Assembly (NCBI RefSeq): GCF_900188175.1
Contig: NZ_FZOQ01000006.1
Location: forward strand, 1-64,000
DNA: 64,000 nucleotides
Source of the DNA: Pontibacter ummariensis
GTDB lineage: Bacteria; Bacteroidota; Bacteroidia; Cytophagales; Hymenobacteraceae
Direction of reading: 5' to 3'
Position 1 is the first letter of the stretch. Every line of letters begins with the position of its first letter. The notes beneath the pieces are model-generated. The model saw only the letters and a program-made list of their open reading frames with translations, ran no database searches and was not told the DNA's origin. The position numbers and the translations under genes were made by a program. Shown in pieces: positions 18,429 to 27,897 of this stretch.

Positions 18429-20918
18429 ATGAACTATACATTCAAGCACTTTTTACACAACCTACTCTTAAGCAGTATTTCCGACGATGATAACGCTGAG
18501 TTTATTCCGGTAATAACGGCAGAGGTAGAGGATGAGGTGAAGGCGGAGGATCTGCCGGATGAGCTACCTATACTGGCAGTGCGTAACACCGTGCTCTTTC
18601 CTGGCGTGGTGTTACCCATCACCGTGAGCCGGAAAAAATCGGTGAAACTGGTACGCAAGGCGCACAGCGGTGATAAAGTCATAGGAGTAGTGGCGCAGAA
18701 GAACACCAGTAGCGATGACCCCACTGCAGAGGACCTCTACGAAGTGGGTACGGTGGCCAAAATCCTGAAGATGCTGGTACTGCCCGACGGGAACACCACC
18801 ATCATTATTCAGGGACAAAGCCGCTTTAAAGTAGAGGAGATTTTGCAGGAAGACCCTTATCTGACAGCCAAAGTAAGCCTTTGCGAAGAGGTACCGATGG
18901 ATAAAGAGAATAAGAAGGTGAAGGCTCTGGTGCAGTCGCTAAAGGATGCGGCCGCTAAAATGCTGAAGCTGAACCCGGAGATACCGCAAGAGGCACAGGT
19001 GGCACTGGAGAGTATTGATAGTCCGAGCTTCCTCACGCACTTCCTGTCTAGCAACCTGAACGTGGAGGTAGCCCAGAAGCAGGCTTTGCTGGAAGTGAAC
19101 GACGGGCAGGAGCGGGGAACACAGTTGCTCGAGCTGATGCTGCGCGAAATTCAGTTACTGGAGCTAAAGCAGGAAATCCACACCAAAGTACATACCGACA
19201 TCGACCAGCAGCAGCGGGACTATTTCCTGCGGCAGCAGATAAAGGTGCTGCAGGACGAGCTGGGGCAGGAAGGTCCCGACCAGGAGATCGAGCGCTTCCG
19301 GGAGCGCGCCAAAAAGAAAAAGTGGCCCGAGCCGGTAGCACAGCATTTTAAGAAGGAAATAGACAAACTAGGCCGCCTGAACCCACAGGCAGCTGAGTAC
19401 CCGGTGGCCGTAAACTACCTGGAGTTCCTGCTGGACCTGCCCTGGAGTGAGTATACCAAGGACAATTTCAACCTGAAGCGCACCAAAAAGATCCTGGATG
19501 CCGACCATTACGGCCTGGAGAAGGTGAAGGAGCGCATTTTGGAGTATTTGGCTGTGCTAAAGCTGAAGCAGGACATGAAGGCACCTATTCTGTGCCTCTA
19601 TGGCCCTCCGGGGGTTGGTAAAACCTCGCTTGGCCGCTCTGTAGCCAAAGCTTTGGGACGAAATTACGTGCGCATGTCGCTCGGTGGCGTACGGGATGAG
19701 GCGGAGATACGTGGGCACCGCCGTACTTATGTGGGGGCCATGCCAGGCAAAATCATCAGCCAGATCAAAAAGACAGGCTCTTCAAATCCAGTCATTATCC
19801 TGGACGAGATCGATAAGCTGGCCTCAGATTTTCGTGGCGACCCGTCTTCTGCCTTGTTAGAGGTGCTGGACCCTGAGCAGAACCATACCTTTATGGATAA
19901 CTACCTGGACGTGGAGTATGACCTGTCTAAGGTACTGTTCATCGCTACGGCCAACTCTCTGGATACCATTCAGCCAGCCCTGCGCGACCGTATGGAGATC
20001 ATCGAGATTACAGGCTATACGATGGAAGAAAAGACCGAAATCGCTAAGCGCCACCTGGTGCCGAAGCAGGTAGAAGACCATGGCCTGGAAGAAGGCGATG
20101 TGAAACTGCCGAAAAACACGATCCAGAAAGTAATCGAAGACTATACCCGCGAATCGGGCGTTAGAAACCTGGAGCGTAAGATCGGGCAGCTGGTGCGTAA
20201 CACCGCCAAGCAGAAAGCGATGGAAGAGGAGTATGCGCATACCATCAAGCCAGACGATGTAGTCAAAATCCTTGGCTCGGAGATCTTTGATAAGGAAATC
20301 TACCAGGACATTGACACAGCTGGGGTGGTGACGGGCTTAGCCTGGACCTCTGTGGGTGGTGACATCCTGTTTATTGAGTCCATCCTGAGCAAAGGCAAGG
20401 GCAAACTGACTTTGTCGGGTCAGCTGGGGGATGTGATGAAGGAGTCGGCCATGACGGCCATCTCTTACCTGAAAGCACATGCTGAGTTGCTGGAGATTGA
20501 TTACCGCCTGTTCGACCAGTACGACCTGCACATCCACTTTCCGGAAGGGGCAGTGCCGAAAGACGGACCATCGGCCGGTATCGCCATCTTTACCTCTATT
20601 GCGTCGGTGTTTACACAACGCAAAGTGAAGTCGAGGCTGGCCATGACCGGGGAAATTACCCTTCGTGGCAAAGTGTTGCCGGTAGGGGGTATTAAAGAGA
20701 AGATTTTAGCAGCCAAACGTGCGGGAATAACAGATGTTATTCTTTGCCAGAAAAATAAGAAGGACATCAACGAGATTCCGGCACAGTACATCAAAGGTCT
20801 CAGCATTCATTTCGTAGATCGTGTGGATGAGGTGGTGAAGATTGCCTTGCTGAAAGAGAAAGTAAAGAACCCGCTTAAGCTGACGGTAACGGAAGATAAA
20901 GTTGCCGCAGAAAGTTAA
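18429..20918 (+). CDS. lon: ATP-dependent protease La (Lon)
   Basis: 829 residues from the ATG at 18429; the longer frame from 18342 has no recognisable extension. The N-terminal substrate-binding LON domain begins near LPILAVRNTVLFPGV (~40-245). The AAA+ domain has Walker A GPPGVGKTS with Lys398 and a following LGGVRDEAEIRGHRRTY segment. The C-terminal protease domain carries the Ser715/Lys758 dyad in DGPSAGI and GGIKEKILAA. Lon degrades misfolded and regulatory proteins in the cytoplasm. It is divergent from the PorE-like gene and is followed by porQ and hslU in the same direction. Confidence 0.97.
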   Translation: MNYTFKHFLHNLLLSSISDDDNAEFIPVITAEVEDEVKAEDLPDELPILAVRNTVLFPGVVLPITVSRKKSVKLVRKAHSGDKVIGVVAQKNTSSDDPTAEDLYEVGTVAKILKMLVLPDGNTTIIIQGQSRFKVEEILQEDPYLTAKVSLCEEVPMDKENKKVKALVQSLKDAAAKMLKLNPEIPQEAQVALESIDSPSFLTHFLSSNLNVEVAQKQALLEVNDGQERGTQLLELMLREIQLLELKQEIHTKVHTDIDQQQRDYFLRQQIKVLQDELGQEGPDQEIERFRERAKKKKWPEPVAQHFKKEIDKLGRLNPQAAEYPVAVNYLEFLLDLPWSEYTKDNFNLKRTKKILDADHYGLEKVKERILEYLAVLKLKQDMKAPILCLYGPPGVGKTSLGRSVAKALGRNYVRMSLGGVRDEAEIRGHRRTYVGAMPGKIISQIKKTGSSNPVIILDEIDKLASDFRGDPSSALLEVLDPEQNHTFMDNYLDVEYDLSKVLFIATANSLDTIQPALRDRMEIIEITGYTMEEKTEIAKRHLVPKQVEDHGLEEGDVKLPKNTIQKVIEDYTRESGVRNLERKIGQLVRNTAKQKAMEEEYAHTIKPDDVVKILGSEIFDKEIYQDIDTAGVVTGLAWTSVGGDILFIESILSKGKGKLTLSGQLGDVMKESAMTAISYLKAHAELLEIDYRLFDQYDLHIHFPEGAVPKDGPSAGIAIFTSIASVFTQRKVKSRLAMTGEITLRGKVLPVGGIKEKILAAKRAGITDVILCQKNKKDINEIPAQYIKGLSIHFVDRVDEVVKIALLKEKVKNPLKLTVTEDKVAAES

Positions 20919-21000
20919 AGGTAGAATGACTAAATGATGGCATCGAGCCTTGCTGTTCTATCCTTCAAAAGTCAGTTATTCTAATTTACCGATAAGAGGC

Positions 21001-22047
21001 ATGAGAAGAGAAAAGGCTTTGCTAACCCTACTGCTGCTGTGCCTGCTGCTTACAGCACAGGCGCAGGTGGGTGGGCAGCGGGGCTTTTCTTTTCTCGAAT
21101 TGCCAAACACCGCTAAGCTGGCTGCGCTAGGTGGTGTTAACGTTACGGCAGGAGGCCATGATGTAGGTATGGTATCGGCTAATCCGGCCCTGCTAAACGA
21201 GGAAATGGAACAGCAGCTCAGCCTGACCTATGTGGGTTACCTGGCCGACATAAAGCAGAGCCACGCGGCTTATGCTTTTAAGGCCGGGGAGAAAGGTGCT
21301 TGGGCCGCCAGCGTGAACTATCTGAACTACGGAGACTTTGTGCAGCGGGACGCCTCCGGTGCTGTGGAGGGAGACTTTAGCGTGAACGAGTATGCGCTGA
21401 ACCTAACGCATGCACGGCAGGTAGAGGCCTTCCGTATGGGTGCTACGGCCAGAGTGGCCGTATCCAGCATCGCGGGGAATCAGGCTATAAGTATACTAGC
21501 TGATGCCGGGGTAATTTTTAAACATCCGGAAAGAGACTTTACCGTGGGCCTGGCGTTTAAGAATGTGGGCTATCAGGTAAAGCCCTACGACGGGGGCGAA
21601 CGACAGCCAATGCCCTTTGATGCACAACTGGGCGTGACTTATAAGCCTGAGCACATGCCAGTGCGGCTTTCGCTCACCGCACACCGCCTTTACCAGTTCG
21701 ATATCGTATACCTAGACCCAAACGCCCCGGGTGAGCTAGACGAGAACGGGAACGAAGTGAAGGAGGAAAAACAGTTGGGAGATAAGATCGCCCGTCATTT
21801 TGTAGCCGGGGCAGAGTTCGCTTTTAGCAAGAACTTTCAGCTACGGGCAGGCTATAATTACCTGCGGCGCAAAGAGCTTCGTCTGGACACTAGATCCGGG
21901 GGGGCAGGCTTGTCGGTAGGGGCTATGTTGCGGGTAAGGTCCTTTGAGTTAAACTACGGCAGCGCCTTTTTCCATCCGTCCGGTGCCACGCATTATATTA
22001 CTTTAAGCACGGATACCCGTACGTTCTTAAAGAAGAAAAGAAGTTGA
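21001..22047 (+). CDS. porQ: Type IX secretion system protein PorQ
   Basis: 348 residues from the ATG at 21001, which gives a signal peptide (MRREKALLTLLLLCLLLTAQAQ); an earlier in-frame start at 20950 lacks one. The mature part starts FSFLELPNTAKLAALGG and shows alternating outer-membrane strands throughout, as in the PorV/PorQ (FadL-like) family. The length and this N-terminal motif fit PorQ. In Porphyromonas, PorQ anchors PorZ in the attachment complex that links cargo to surface lipopolysaccharide. It supports a functional T9SS, together with the PorE-like gene and the cargo protein at 4141-5541. Confidence 0.85.
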   Translation: MRREKALLTLLLLCLLLTAQAQVGGQRGFSFLELPNTAKLAALGGVNVTAGGHDVGMVSANPALLNEEMEQQLSLTYVGYLADIKQSHAAYAFKAGEKGAWAASVNYLNYGDFVQRDASGAVEGDFSVNEYALNLTHARQVEAFRMGATARVAVSSIAGNQAISILADAGVIFKHPERDFTVGLAFKNVGYQVKPYDGGERQPMPFDAQLGVTYKPEHMPVRLSLTAHRLYQFDIVYLDPNAPGELDENGNEVKEEKQLGDKIARHFVAGAEFAFSKNFQLRAGYNYLRRKELRLDTRSGGAGLSVGAMLRVRSFELNYGSAFFHPSGATHYITLSTDTRTFLKKKRS

Positions 22048-22105
22048 AAACCATGGGCAGCTCTTAAAGGAGGTGTAGCCCATCATAGAAGAAAGAGATA
22101 AAATC

Positions 22106-23500
22106 ATGTTAGACAATATTGCATCCCTGACGCCAGCCCAGATTGTTGAGGAGCTGGATAAGTATATCATCGGGCAGAAGGACGCGAAGCGCAATGTCGC
22201 TATTGCCCTGCGAAACCGCTGGCGCCGTATGAATGCCGACAAGAGCATACAGGGCGACATTGTGCCGAACAACATCCTGATGATCGGGGCAACCGGTGTG
22301 GGTAAAACAGAGATAGCCCGTCGGTTGGCCAAGATCGCCGATGCGCCTTTCACCAAAGTAGAAGCCTCTAAATTTACAGAGGTTGGTTACGTGGGCCGCG
22401 ACGTGGAAAGCATGGTGCGCGACCTGGTGGAGCAGTCGGTGAACATGGTGAAGCAGAAGAAAAAGGAAGAGGTGAAGCAAAGAGCCGCTGAGGTGGTGGA
22501 AGACATCATCCTCGATGCGCTCATCCCGCCGATCCAGGGCAAGAACAATACCCCCATTTCTATTACTTCGGACCCGAATGCCGTTCCAGACAACGATTAT
22601 GAACTAAACGAGCGTACCCGTGAGAAGTTCCGTGAGAAGATCCGCAACGGGGAACTGGAAGACCGCAAGATCGAGATCCGCGTGCAGCAGAGCAGTGCTC
22701 CGGGTGTAGGCGTGATGGGGCCAGGCATGGACGAGGCCTCTATGATGAACATACAGGAGATGATCAGCGGCATGATGCCTAAGAAAACCAAGAAGCGAAA
22801 GGTAACGATCGCGGAAGCCCGTAAAATTCTGCTGGAAGAGGAAGCGTCTAAGCTCATTGATATGGACGAAGTGAAGGAGGAAGCTATCTTTAAGGCGGAG
22901 AACTCTGGTGTGATTTTTATCGATGAGATCGACAAAGTTGCCAGCGCGAGCAACAAAGGAGGCGGTGGGCCGGACGTAAGCCGTGAAGGAGTGCAGCGCG
23001 ACCTGTTACCAATTGTAGAAGGCTCTACCGTTAATACTAAGTATGGTATCATCAGCACAGACCATATCTTGTTTATTGCAGCCGGTGCGTTCCACGTGGC
23101 CAAACCATCAGACCTGATCCCGGAATTGCAGGGTCGTTTCCCGATTCGCGTGGAGCTGGACAGCCTGACAAAAGATGACTTCTACCAAATTCTGAAGTTC
23201 CCGAAGAATGCGCTGACCAAGCAGTATGAAGCCTTACTTTCGGCCGAGGAGGTAGAGTTGACTTTTAACGACGAGGCGCTGGACGAGATCGCGTCTATTG
23301 CCTACGAAGTAAACACAGAGGTAGAGAACATCGGGGCACGTCGCCTGCACACGGTAATGAGCCGCCTGCTGAACGACATCCTCTTTGATGTACCAGATAA
23401 GATTGGTGCTAATGCCCATATCGTGGTTACCCGCGAAATGGTGCAGGAAAAGCTGTCGGGCATGGTAAAGAACCGCGACCTAAGCCAGTATATTTTGTAA
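22106..23500 (+). CDS. hslU: ATP-dependent protease ATPase subunit HslU
   Basis: 464 residues. The N-terminal start LTPAQIVEELDKYIIGQKDAKRN is diagnostic of HslU/ClpY. Walker A GATGVGKTE ends near residue 68. A charged intermediate I-domain covers ~110-245, Walker B is VIFIDEIDKV near 273, and the C-terminus ends SQYIL, as needed to dock into HslV. HslU unfolds substrates for the HslV peptidase. hslV is not adjacent and not in the window. A hairpin terminator follows ~115 bases downstream. Confidence 0.96.
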   Translation: MLDNIASLTPAQIVEELDKYIIGQKDAKRNVAIALRNRWRRMNADKSIQGDIVPNNILMIGATGVGKTEIARRLAKIADAPFTKVEASKFTEVGYVGRDVESMVRDLVEQSVNMVKQKKKEEVKQRAAEVVEDIILDALIPPIQGKNNTPISITSDPNAVPDNDYELNERTREKFREKIRNGELEDRKIEIRVQQSSAPGVGVMGPGMDEASMMNIQEMISGMMPKKTKKRKVTIAEARKILLEEEASKLIDMDEVKEEAIFKAENSGVIFIDEIDKVASASNKGGGGPDVSREGVQRDLLPIVEGSTVNTKYGIISTDHILFIAAGAFHVAKPSDLIPELQGRFPIRVELDSLTKDDFYQILKFPKNALTKQYEALLSAEEVELTFNDEALDEIASIAYEVNTEVENIGARRLHTVMSRLLNDILFDVPDKIGANAHIVVTREMVQEKLSGMVKNRDLSQYIL

Positions 23501-23614
23501 GCTTAAAAGGTGAGACCGGCGGCTTGGTACAATGTGTTTGCCTGATTTAGCCGTGTTAGCTGCGTTAGGCCAGTGCAAGCCGTCAGGCTGGTTTTGCTTA
23601 GCTGGTTTATCATT

Positions 23615-23654
23615 AAGAGCCGGCGCTTCTACATGTGTAGGGGCGCCGGCTCTT
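23615..23654 (+). terminator. Intrinsic terminator downstream of hslU
   Basis: 12-bp perfect arms (23615-23626 with 23643-23654), with further pairing inside around a CTACATGTGTAG core, followed by TTTGTTTT. It ends the lon-porQ-hslU stretch. Confidence 0.8.
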
Positions 23655-23745
23655 TGTTTTCATCGTCTACGCCCTTTCCACCTGGCACCTGACCCTTCTT
23701 CCTGTTTCATCCGTAACTTAGAGCGCACCATTTAGCTGAAAGAAA

Positions 23746-24474
23746 TTGAACATCTACATAATTACCGGAGCAAGCAAAGGAATTGGCAAGGCCATCGCAG
23801 AGGAACTGTTGAAAGACGAGAATAATCAGGTTATCGGCCTGTCGCGCAGTAGCAGCATAGCGCACCCTAACTACCGGCATCACCCCATTGATTTTTCTGA
23901 CCTAACCAGTTTGGAGAAAATGCTGCCGGAAGTGTTTCTGCCTTACCAGGACGCGGCCCGCTTGGGGTTGATAAACAATGCCGGGGTGCTGGGCGACATC
24001 GGGTACGTTGGGGAGGACCTACCGAACGAGACGTTTAAGATTGTGTTTGATGTAAACGTAGTGGCTCCTGCCATGCTAATGAACACCTTCCTAAAGACCT
24101 ACCGGCACCACAGGGCACAGCAGGTAGTAGTAAACATCAGCTCTGGAGCAGGAAAATACCCTGTGGACGGTTGGGCCAGCTATTGCGCCTCCAAAGCAGC
24201 CATCGACATGCTCTCCCAAACTGCGCAGCAGGAACAGGACATACGAGGCACCGGTGTGAAAGTGTTTGCCCTGTCCCCAGGTGTAGTAGATACAGAAATG
24301 CAGGGAAACATACGGAGCAGCGATGCCACGCGCTTTAGTAATATACAACGTTTCAAAGACTACAAGGCGAAGGGAGAGCTGACTTCGCCAGAAGAAGTAG
24401 GCCGTAAGGTTGTTACCTTTCTAAACGGGGTAGAGAAGTATAACGAAGTGATTGTCTCCCTGCGGGATATGTAA
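23746..24474 (+). CDS. Short-chain dehydrogenase/reductase, TTG start
   Basis: 242 residues beginning with TTG at 23746; no in-frame ATG lies just upstream and the Rossmann fold starts immediately (NIYIITGASKGIGKA). Family landmarks: TGASKGIG at ~7-14, NNAG near 77, a catalytic Ser in NISSGAG near 129, and YCASKAA with Tyr near 142 and Lys near 146. The SPGVVDTEMQ segment near 177 is the usual substrate-side loop. Classical SDRs are NAD(P)-dependent oxidoreductases; sepiapterin-reductase-like members look similar. The substrate is unknown and the neighbours do not suggest one. Confidence 0.9.
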   Translation: MNIYIITGASKGIGKAIAEELLKDENNQVIGLSRSSSIAHPNYRHHPIDFSDLTSLEKMLPEVFLPYQDAARLGLINNAGVLGDIGYVGEDLPNETFKIVFDVNVVAPAMLMNTFLKTYRHHRAQQVVVNISSGAGKYPVDGWASYCASKAAIDMLSQTAQQEQDIRGTGVKVFALSPGVVDTEMQGNIRSSDATRFSNIQRFKDYKAKGELTSPEEVGRKVVTFLNGVEKYNEVIVSLRDM

Positions 24475-24611
24475 AACCAGCTAGGGAACCCTCAGGTGAC
24501 AGGCTGTTTAGTATCTTGTTTCCCTGCAATGTTGTTCCAAAGAAGGGCAGCGACGGACAAAGTCCTTGAGATTTTCTGCTAAAGCTAAATACCCCTATTT
24601 GACCTTCTGTA

Positions 24612-24641
24612 AAAAGCCCTGTCAGCAATGGCAGGGCTTTT
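24612..24641 (+). terminator. Intrinsic terminator
   Basis: 13-base arms (24612-24624 with 24629-24641) with one G-T wobble, closed by a GCAA tetraloop. It lies between the SDR gene and the zinc-ribbon protein gene. Confidence 0.75.
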
Positions 24642-24718
24642 ACTTGCCCACAGCGACTGCCTTTGTTGCGGATTCCCCTAGGTATGTTTAAATAGACCCA
24701 TCTATTCTGGAAGATTAA

Positions 24719-24750
24719 TTTGCTAATTTACTATAGATACGCTAAGTTTA
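24719..24750 (+). promoter_or_regulatory. Candidate Bacteroidota promoter for the zinc-ribbon/HTH gene
   Basis: TTTG at 24719-24722, 20-base spacer, then TAAGTTTA at 24743-24750 (7 of 8 to TAnnTTTG). The predicted transcript start is ~40 bases before the ATG at 24793. Confidence 0.4.
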
Positions 24751-24792
24751 TATATATGGTAATTGATTACTCAGTTAGATACGCTGAAAACG

Positions 24793-25212
24793 ATGAAAAG
24801 CCCTGCCTGCCCCCGTTGCAATGCGCCAGACGTAGTGAAGAGTGGCATTATAAACGAGCGGCAGCGGTACCGTTGTAAGTCTTGCAACTACTACTACACG
24901 GTAAATAAATTGGGTAAAAACATCGATAACTACTACGTAACAAAAGCCCTGCAGCTTTACATTGAGGGGATTAGCTACCGTGAAATTGAGCGTATCTTAG
25001 GGGTAAGCCACGTGTCGGTGATGAATTGGGTGCGAAAGTATAAGATAAAGGCCCCCGAACAGACAGAGTACCACCCTACCTACAAAATATTAAATCACAA
25101 CGAACTCGTAGAACACATCAAAAACGGGGGAAACCTGAAGGGCGCTGGTATGATCATCACAGAGCTAGGTGATAAGTACATCATGATTAAGTGGAAACGT
25201 TTCAGAGACTAG
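24793..25212 (+). CDS. Stand-alone zinc-ribbon/HTH protein resembling the IS1 InsA DNA-binding half
   Basis: 139 residues from the ATG at 24793 (an in-frame TTG at 24763 would add ten). Residues 1-35 form an InsA-type zinc ribbon with Cys6, Cys9, Cys28 and Cys31 (CPRC...YRCKSC). Residues ~52-86 form a helix-turn-helix (ISYREIERILGVSHVSVMNWVRKY). The rest is short and has no DDE catalytic residues. No terminal inverted repeats or target duplication are seen around it, and it has its own promoter-like boxes. It therefore looks like a domesticated DNA-binding protein, perhaps a regulator of the adjacent acetate uptake genes, rather than an active insertion sequence. That regulatory role is inference. 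Confidence 0.75.
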   Translation: MKSPACPRCNAPDVVKSGIINERQRYRCKSCNYYYTVNKLGKNIDNYYVTKALQLYIEGISYREIERILGVSHVSVMNWVRKYKIKAPEQTEYHPTYKILNHNELVEHIKNGGNLKGAGMIITELGDKYIMIKWKRFRD

Positions 25213-25761
25213 CAGAGCCCTTCCCTTATTGGCTCAAGTTCTTGAGTAACTCGCATCTTAAGTTAATTAGCGGTATTCTGCTTTTATGGTGCTACGCAGC
25301 TGTTTGAATAGCAGAAGCAGGCCTTGTAAAGCTTTTACCGTAGCTCTTAAAACGAAGATGTATAGCAAGTTAGCGTTTGTATATCCCTGTTTATCCTTTC
25401 TCCTGCTAATCCTATATACTAGATTTAAGATTCAGGGACCAGCTGCGCACGGGTAAGTACCTTATTTCCTGGATTGTAGCGAACAAACTTTTCCGAAGTG
25501 TGGTGGCCCGTCTTGGGCTTTGCTGCTATTGGAGCAGTGCCTCCCTGATGGTTCAGTACGAAAAAGCCTCTAAACAAGGATGGCTTAAAATACTTCGACT
25601 TAACTATGCCAGAACCTACTACTGGGGAGCACCATGCGTAGATGACGCTTCATCACCGTCCCGACTTTACAAAATAGACAACCTACAGGATTAGCCTGAG
25701 GTCACCTTACAGGCTAGGAACTGTCTCTAACACCATTACTCAAAACACTAAACTTTAGCAC
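25213..25761. other. Intergenic region upstream of the acetate symporter genes
   Basis: About 550 bases without a supportable gene. One 64-codon open frame (25500-25694) resembles nothing and has an unlikely composition. The region is long enough to hold regulatory sites for the DUF4212-symporter operon, but I find no convincing promoter pair or hairpin. Confidence 0.5.
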
Positions 25762-26025
25762 ATGGAAAACAACAGACAAAAGATGCAGGAGTACTGGAAG
25801 CGCAACGTGCGCATCCTGCTTACACTGCTCGGTCTTTGGTTCGCGGTCTCGTATCTGTTCGGGATTTTGCTCGTGGAAAAGCTTAACCAGTTTCACCTGG
25901 GAGGCTTTAAGCTCGGCTTCTGGTTTGCCCAGCAAGGCTCCATTTACTGCTTCGTTATCATCATCTTTATTTATGTGGTTCTGATGAACAAGCTGGATAA
26001 AGAGTTTGACGTGGATGAAGACTAA
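25762..26025 (+). CDS. DUF4212 protein, small subunit of a sodium/solute symporter
   Basis: 87 residues with two membrane helices at about 18-40 and 52-75 and charged ends (MENNRQKMQEYWKRN..., ...KLDKEFDVDED). This matches DUF4212, the small subunit that is almost always encoded just before an ActP-like sodium:solute symporter, as here (28 bases). It is thought to assist or stabilise the transporter in the inner membrane. First gene of the symporter operon. Confidence 0.92.
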   Translation: MENNRQKMQEYWKRNVRILLTLLGLWFAVSYLFGILLVEKLNQFHLGGFKLGFWFAQQGSIYCFVIIIFIYVVLMNKLDKEFDVDED

Positions 26026-26053
26026 TTAGTAGCAACTTAAAAGAAACAGAAAA

Positions 26054-27745
26054 ATGGGAATTTTAGCCTGGACATACCTTCTCGTGGGCCTTTCGTTCGC
26101 CCTTTACATCGGCATCGCCATCTGGTCGCGTGCCGGCTCTACAAAAGAATTCTATGTGGCTGGCGGTGGGGTAAGCCCACTGGCAAACGGCATGGCCACT
26201 GCCGCCGACTGGATGAGTGCCGCTTCCTTTATCTCCATGGCGGGCCTGATCTCATTCATGGGCTACGACGGGTCTGTATACCTGATGGGCTGGACCGGAG
26301 GCTATGTGCTGCTGGCCCTGTTGCTGGCACCCTACCTGCGTAAGTTCGGGAAGTTTACGGTGCCGGACTTTGTGGGTGACCGCTACTACTCTAAAACGGC
26401 CCGCCTGGTGGCGGTAGTTTGTGCCATCTTCGTGTCGTTTACTTATGTGGCCGGGCAGATGCGCGGTGTGGGAATCGTGTTCTCCCGCTTTTTGGAAGTG
26501 GAAATTGAGACGGGCGTGATCATCGGGATGATTATCGTGCTGTTTTACGCAGTATTGGGTGGCATGAAGGGCATTACTTATACACAGGTGGCACAGTACT
26601 GTGTGCTGATTTTTGCTTACATGGTACCGGCCATTTTCATTTCGGTAATGCTTACCGGCAATCCGATTCCACAGCTTGGTTTGGGTGGTGATGTAGCCGA
26701 TGGCACTCCCTTGCTGGCCAAGCTGGACGGCATGCTCACAGAACTGGGCTTCGCTCCCTACACGGCCGGTACCAAGTCTACCATCGATGTTTTCTTTATC
26801 ACAGCTGCTTTGATGGTAGGCACTGCTGGCCTGCCACACGTAATTGTCCGTTTTTTTACAGTGCCAAAGGTAAAGGATGCCCGCAAATCGGCGGGGTATG
26901 CGTTGGTATTCATCGCCATACTCTATACGACCGCGCCGGCTATTGCTGCTTTCGGTATGTACAACATGCTCACCACCACCAGTAACCAACCTATCGCCTC
27001 TATGCCACAGTGGGTGGGGAACTGGGGAAAGACAGGTTTGATTGCTGTGACGGACAAGAACGCGGATGGACTGATTCAGTATGTCAAGAACCCGGAGCAG
27101 AACGAACTGACCATTGACAAAGACATCATGGTGCTGGCCAACCCGGAGATTGCGCGACTACCCAACTGGGTGATTGCCCTGGTAGGAGCCGGTGGCTTGG
27201 CGGCCGCCCTTTCCACGGCAGCAGGCCTGTTACTGGTTATCTCGACCTCTATCTCCCACGACCTGCTCAAGAAGTCCTTTGTGCCGGACATATCAGAGAA
27301 GAACGAGCTGATCGCGGCACGGCTGGCAGCCACGGCGGCGGTGGTGATTGCCGGATACTTTGGCATTTACCCACCCGGTTTTGTGGCCGAGGTGGTGGCC
27401 TTTGCCTTTGGTCTGGCTGCTGCGTCTTTCTTCCCCGTCATTATCATGGGCATCTTCTCCACGCGCATGAACAAGCAGGGAGCCATCTGGGGGATGATCG
27501 TGGGCCTTACCTTTACCATCGTCTACATCTCCTACTTTAAGTTTATCAACCCGGCCGCTAACCAGCCCGAGAACTGGTGGTTCGGGATATCACCGGAGGG
27601 TATCGGTACGCTTGGCATGTTGCTAAACTTTGTGGTGTCTTTTGTGATATCCCGCATGACGCCACCGCCGCCGGCTCATATTCAGGACCTGGTAGAGGAC
27701 ATTCGGATTCCACGTGGAGCAGTAGCGGCGGCAGCGCACCACTAG
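26054..27745 (+). CDS. Sodium:solute symporter (ActP-like, VC_2705 subfamily)
   Basis: 563 residues with about 13 membrane helices, beginning WTYLLVGLSFALYIGIAIWSRAGSTKEFYVAGGG, the standard SSS-family N-terminus. The signature ATAADWMSAASFISMAGLI follows near residue 48, and a GTAGLPHVIVRFFTV motif near 256. An insertion of ~60 residues near 315-375 (asparagine- and aspartate-rich) is usual in the subfamily paired with DUF4212. Substrates in this group are short-chain carboxylates such as acetate. The downstream acs gene supports acetate uptake followed by activation. Confidence 0.93.
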   Translation: MGILAWTYLLVGLSFALYIGIAIWSRAGSTKEFYVAGGGVSPLANGMATAADWMSAASFISMAGLISFMGYDGSVYLMGWTGGYVLLALLLAPYLRKFGKFTVPDFVGDRYYSKTARLVAVVCAIFVSFTYVAGQMRGVGIVFSRFLEVEIETGVIIGMIIVLFYAVLGGMKGITYTQVAQYCVLIFAYMVPAIFISVMLTGNPIPQLGLGGDVADGTPLLAKLDGMLTELGFAPYTAGTKSTIDVFFITAALMVGTAGLPHVIVRFFTVPKVKDARKSAGYALVFIAILYTTAPAIAAFGMYNMLTTTSNQPIASMPQWVGNWGKTGLIAVTDKNADGLIQYVKNPEQNELTIDKDIMVLANPEIARLPNWVIALVGAGGLAAALSTAAGLLLVISTSISHDLLKKSFVPDISEKNELIAARLAATAAVVIAGYFGIYPPGFVAEVVAFAFGLAAASFFPVIIMGIFSTRMNKQGAIWGMIVGLTFTIVYISYFKFINPAANQPENWWFGISPEGIGTLGMLLNFVVSFVISRMTPPPPAHIQDLVEDIRIPRGAVAAAAHH

Positions 27746-27771
27746 TCTCTTTTCCGCAACACAGTTAGACT

Positions 27772-27839
27772 CACCCCTCGCCCCAAATAAAAGAAGCTAC
27801 GCAAGCGTACCGTTTCTTTTGTAGTGGGGCGAGGGGGTG
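27772..27839 (+). terminator. Long imperfect hairpin after the symporter gene
   Basis: Outer arms 27772-27784 and 27826-27839 pair with a single bulged G. Inside, AAAAGAA pairs with TTTCTTTT, with a small ACGCAAGCGT hairpin at the tip. It lacks a strong T-run on the + strand, so it may be an mRNA-stabilising structure rather than a true terminator. Confidence 0.5.
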
Positions 27840-27897
27840 TTGTGGTTATTGGTTTGTCTGGAGAGCGAAAGCCCATCCGGAAACCGAAGTAAAGAGC

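Noticed and set aside
24763..25212. An active IS1-like insertion sequence
   Set aside because: Only the zinc-ribbon/HTH half is present, no DDE-type catalytic gene follows, and I could not see terminal inverted repeats or a target duplication.
25500..25694. Small protein gene before DUF4212
   Set aside because: 64 codons from a GTG start, no promoter, no domain, and a composition unlike neighbouring genes.
26252..26989. Reverse-strand open frame of 245 codons inside the symporter gene
   Set aside because: The forward frame is an unmistakable sodium:solute symporter; the reverse translation is rich in His, Gln and Arg and resembles nothing.
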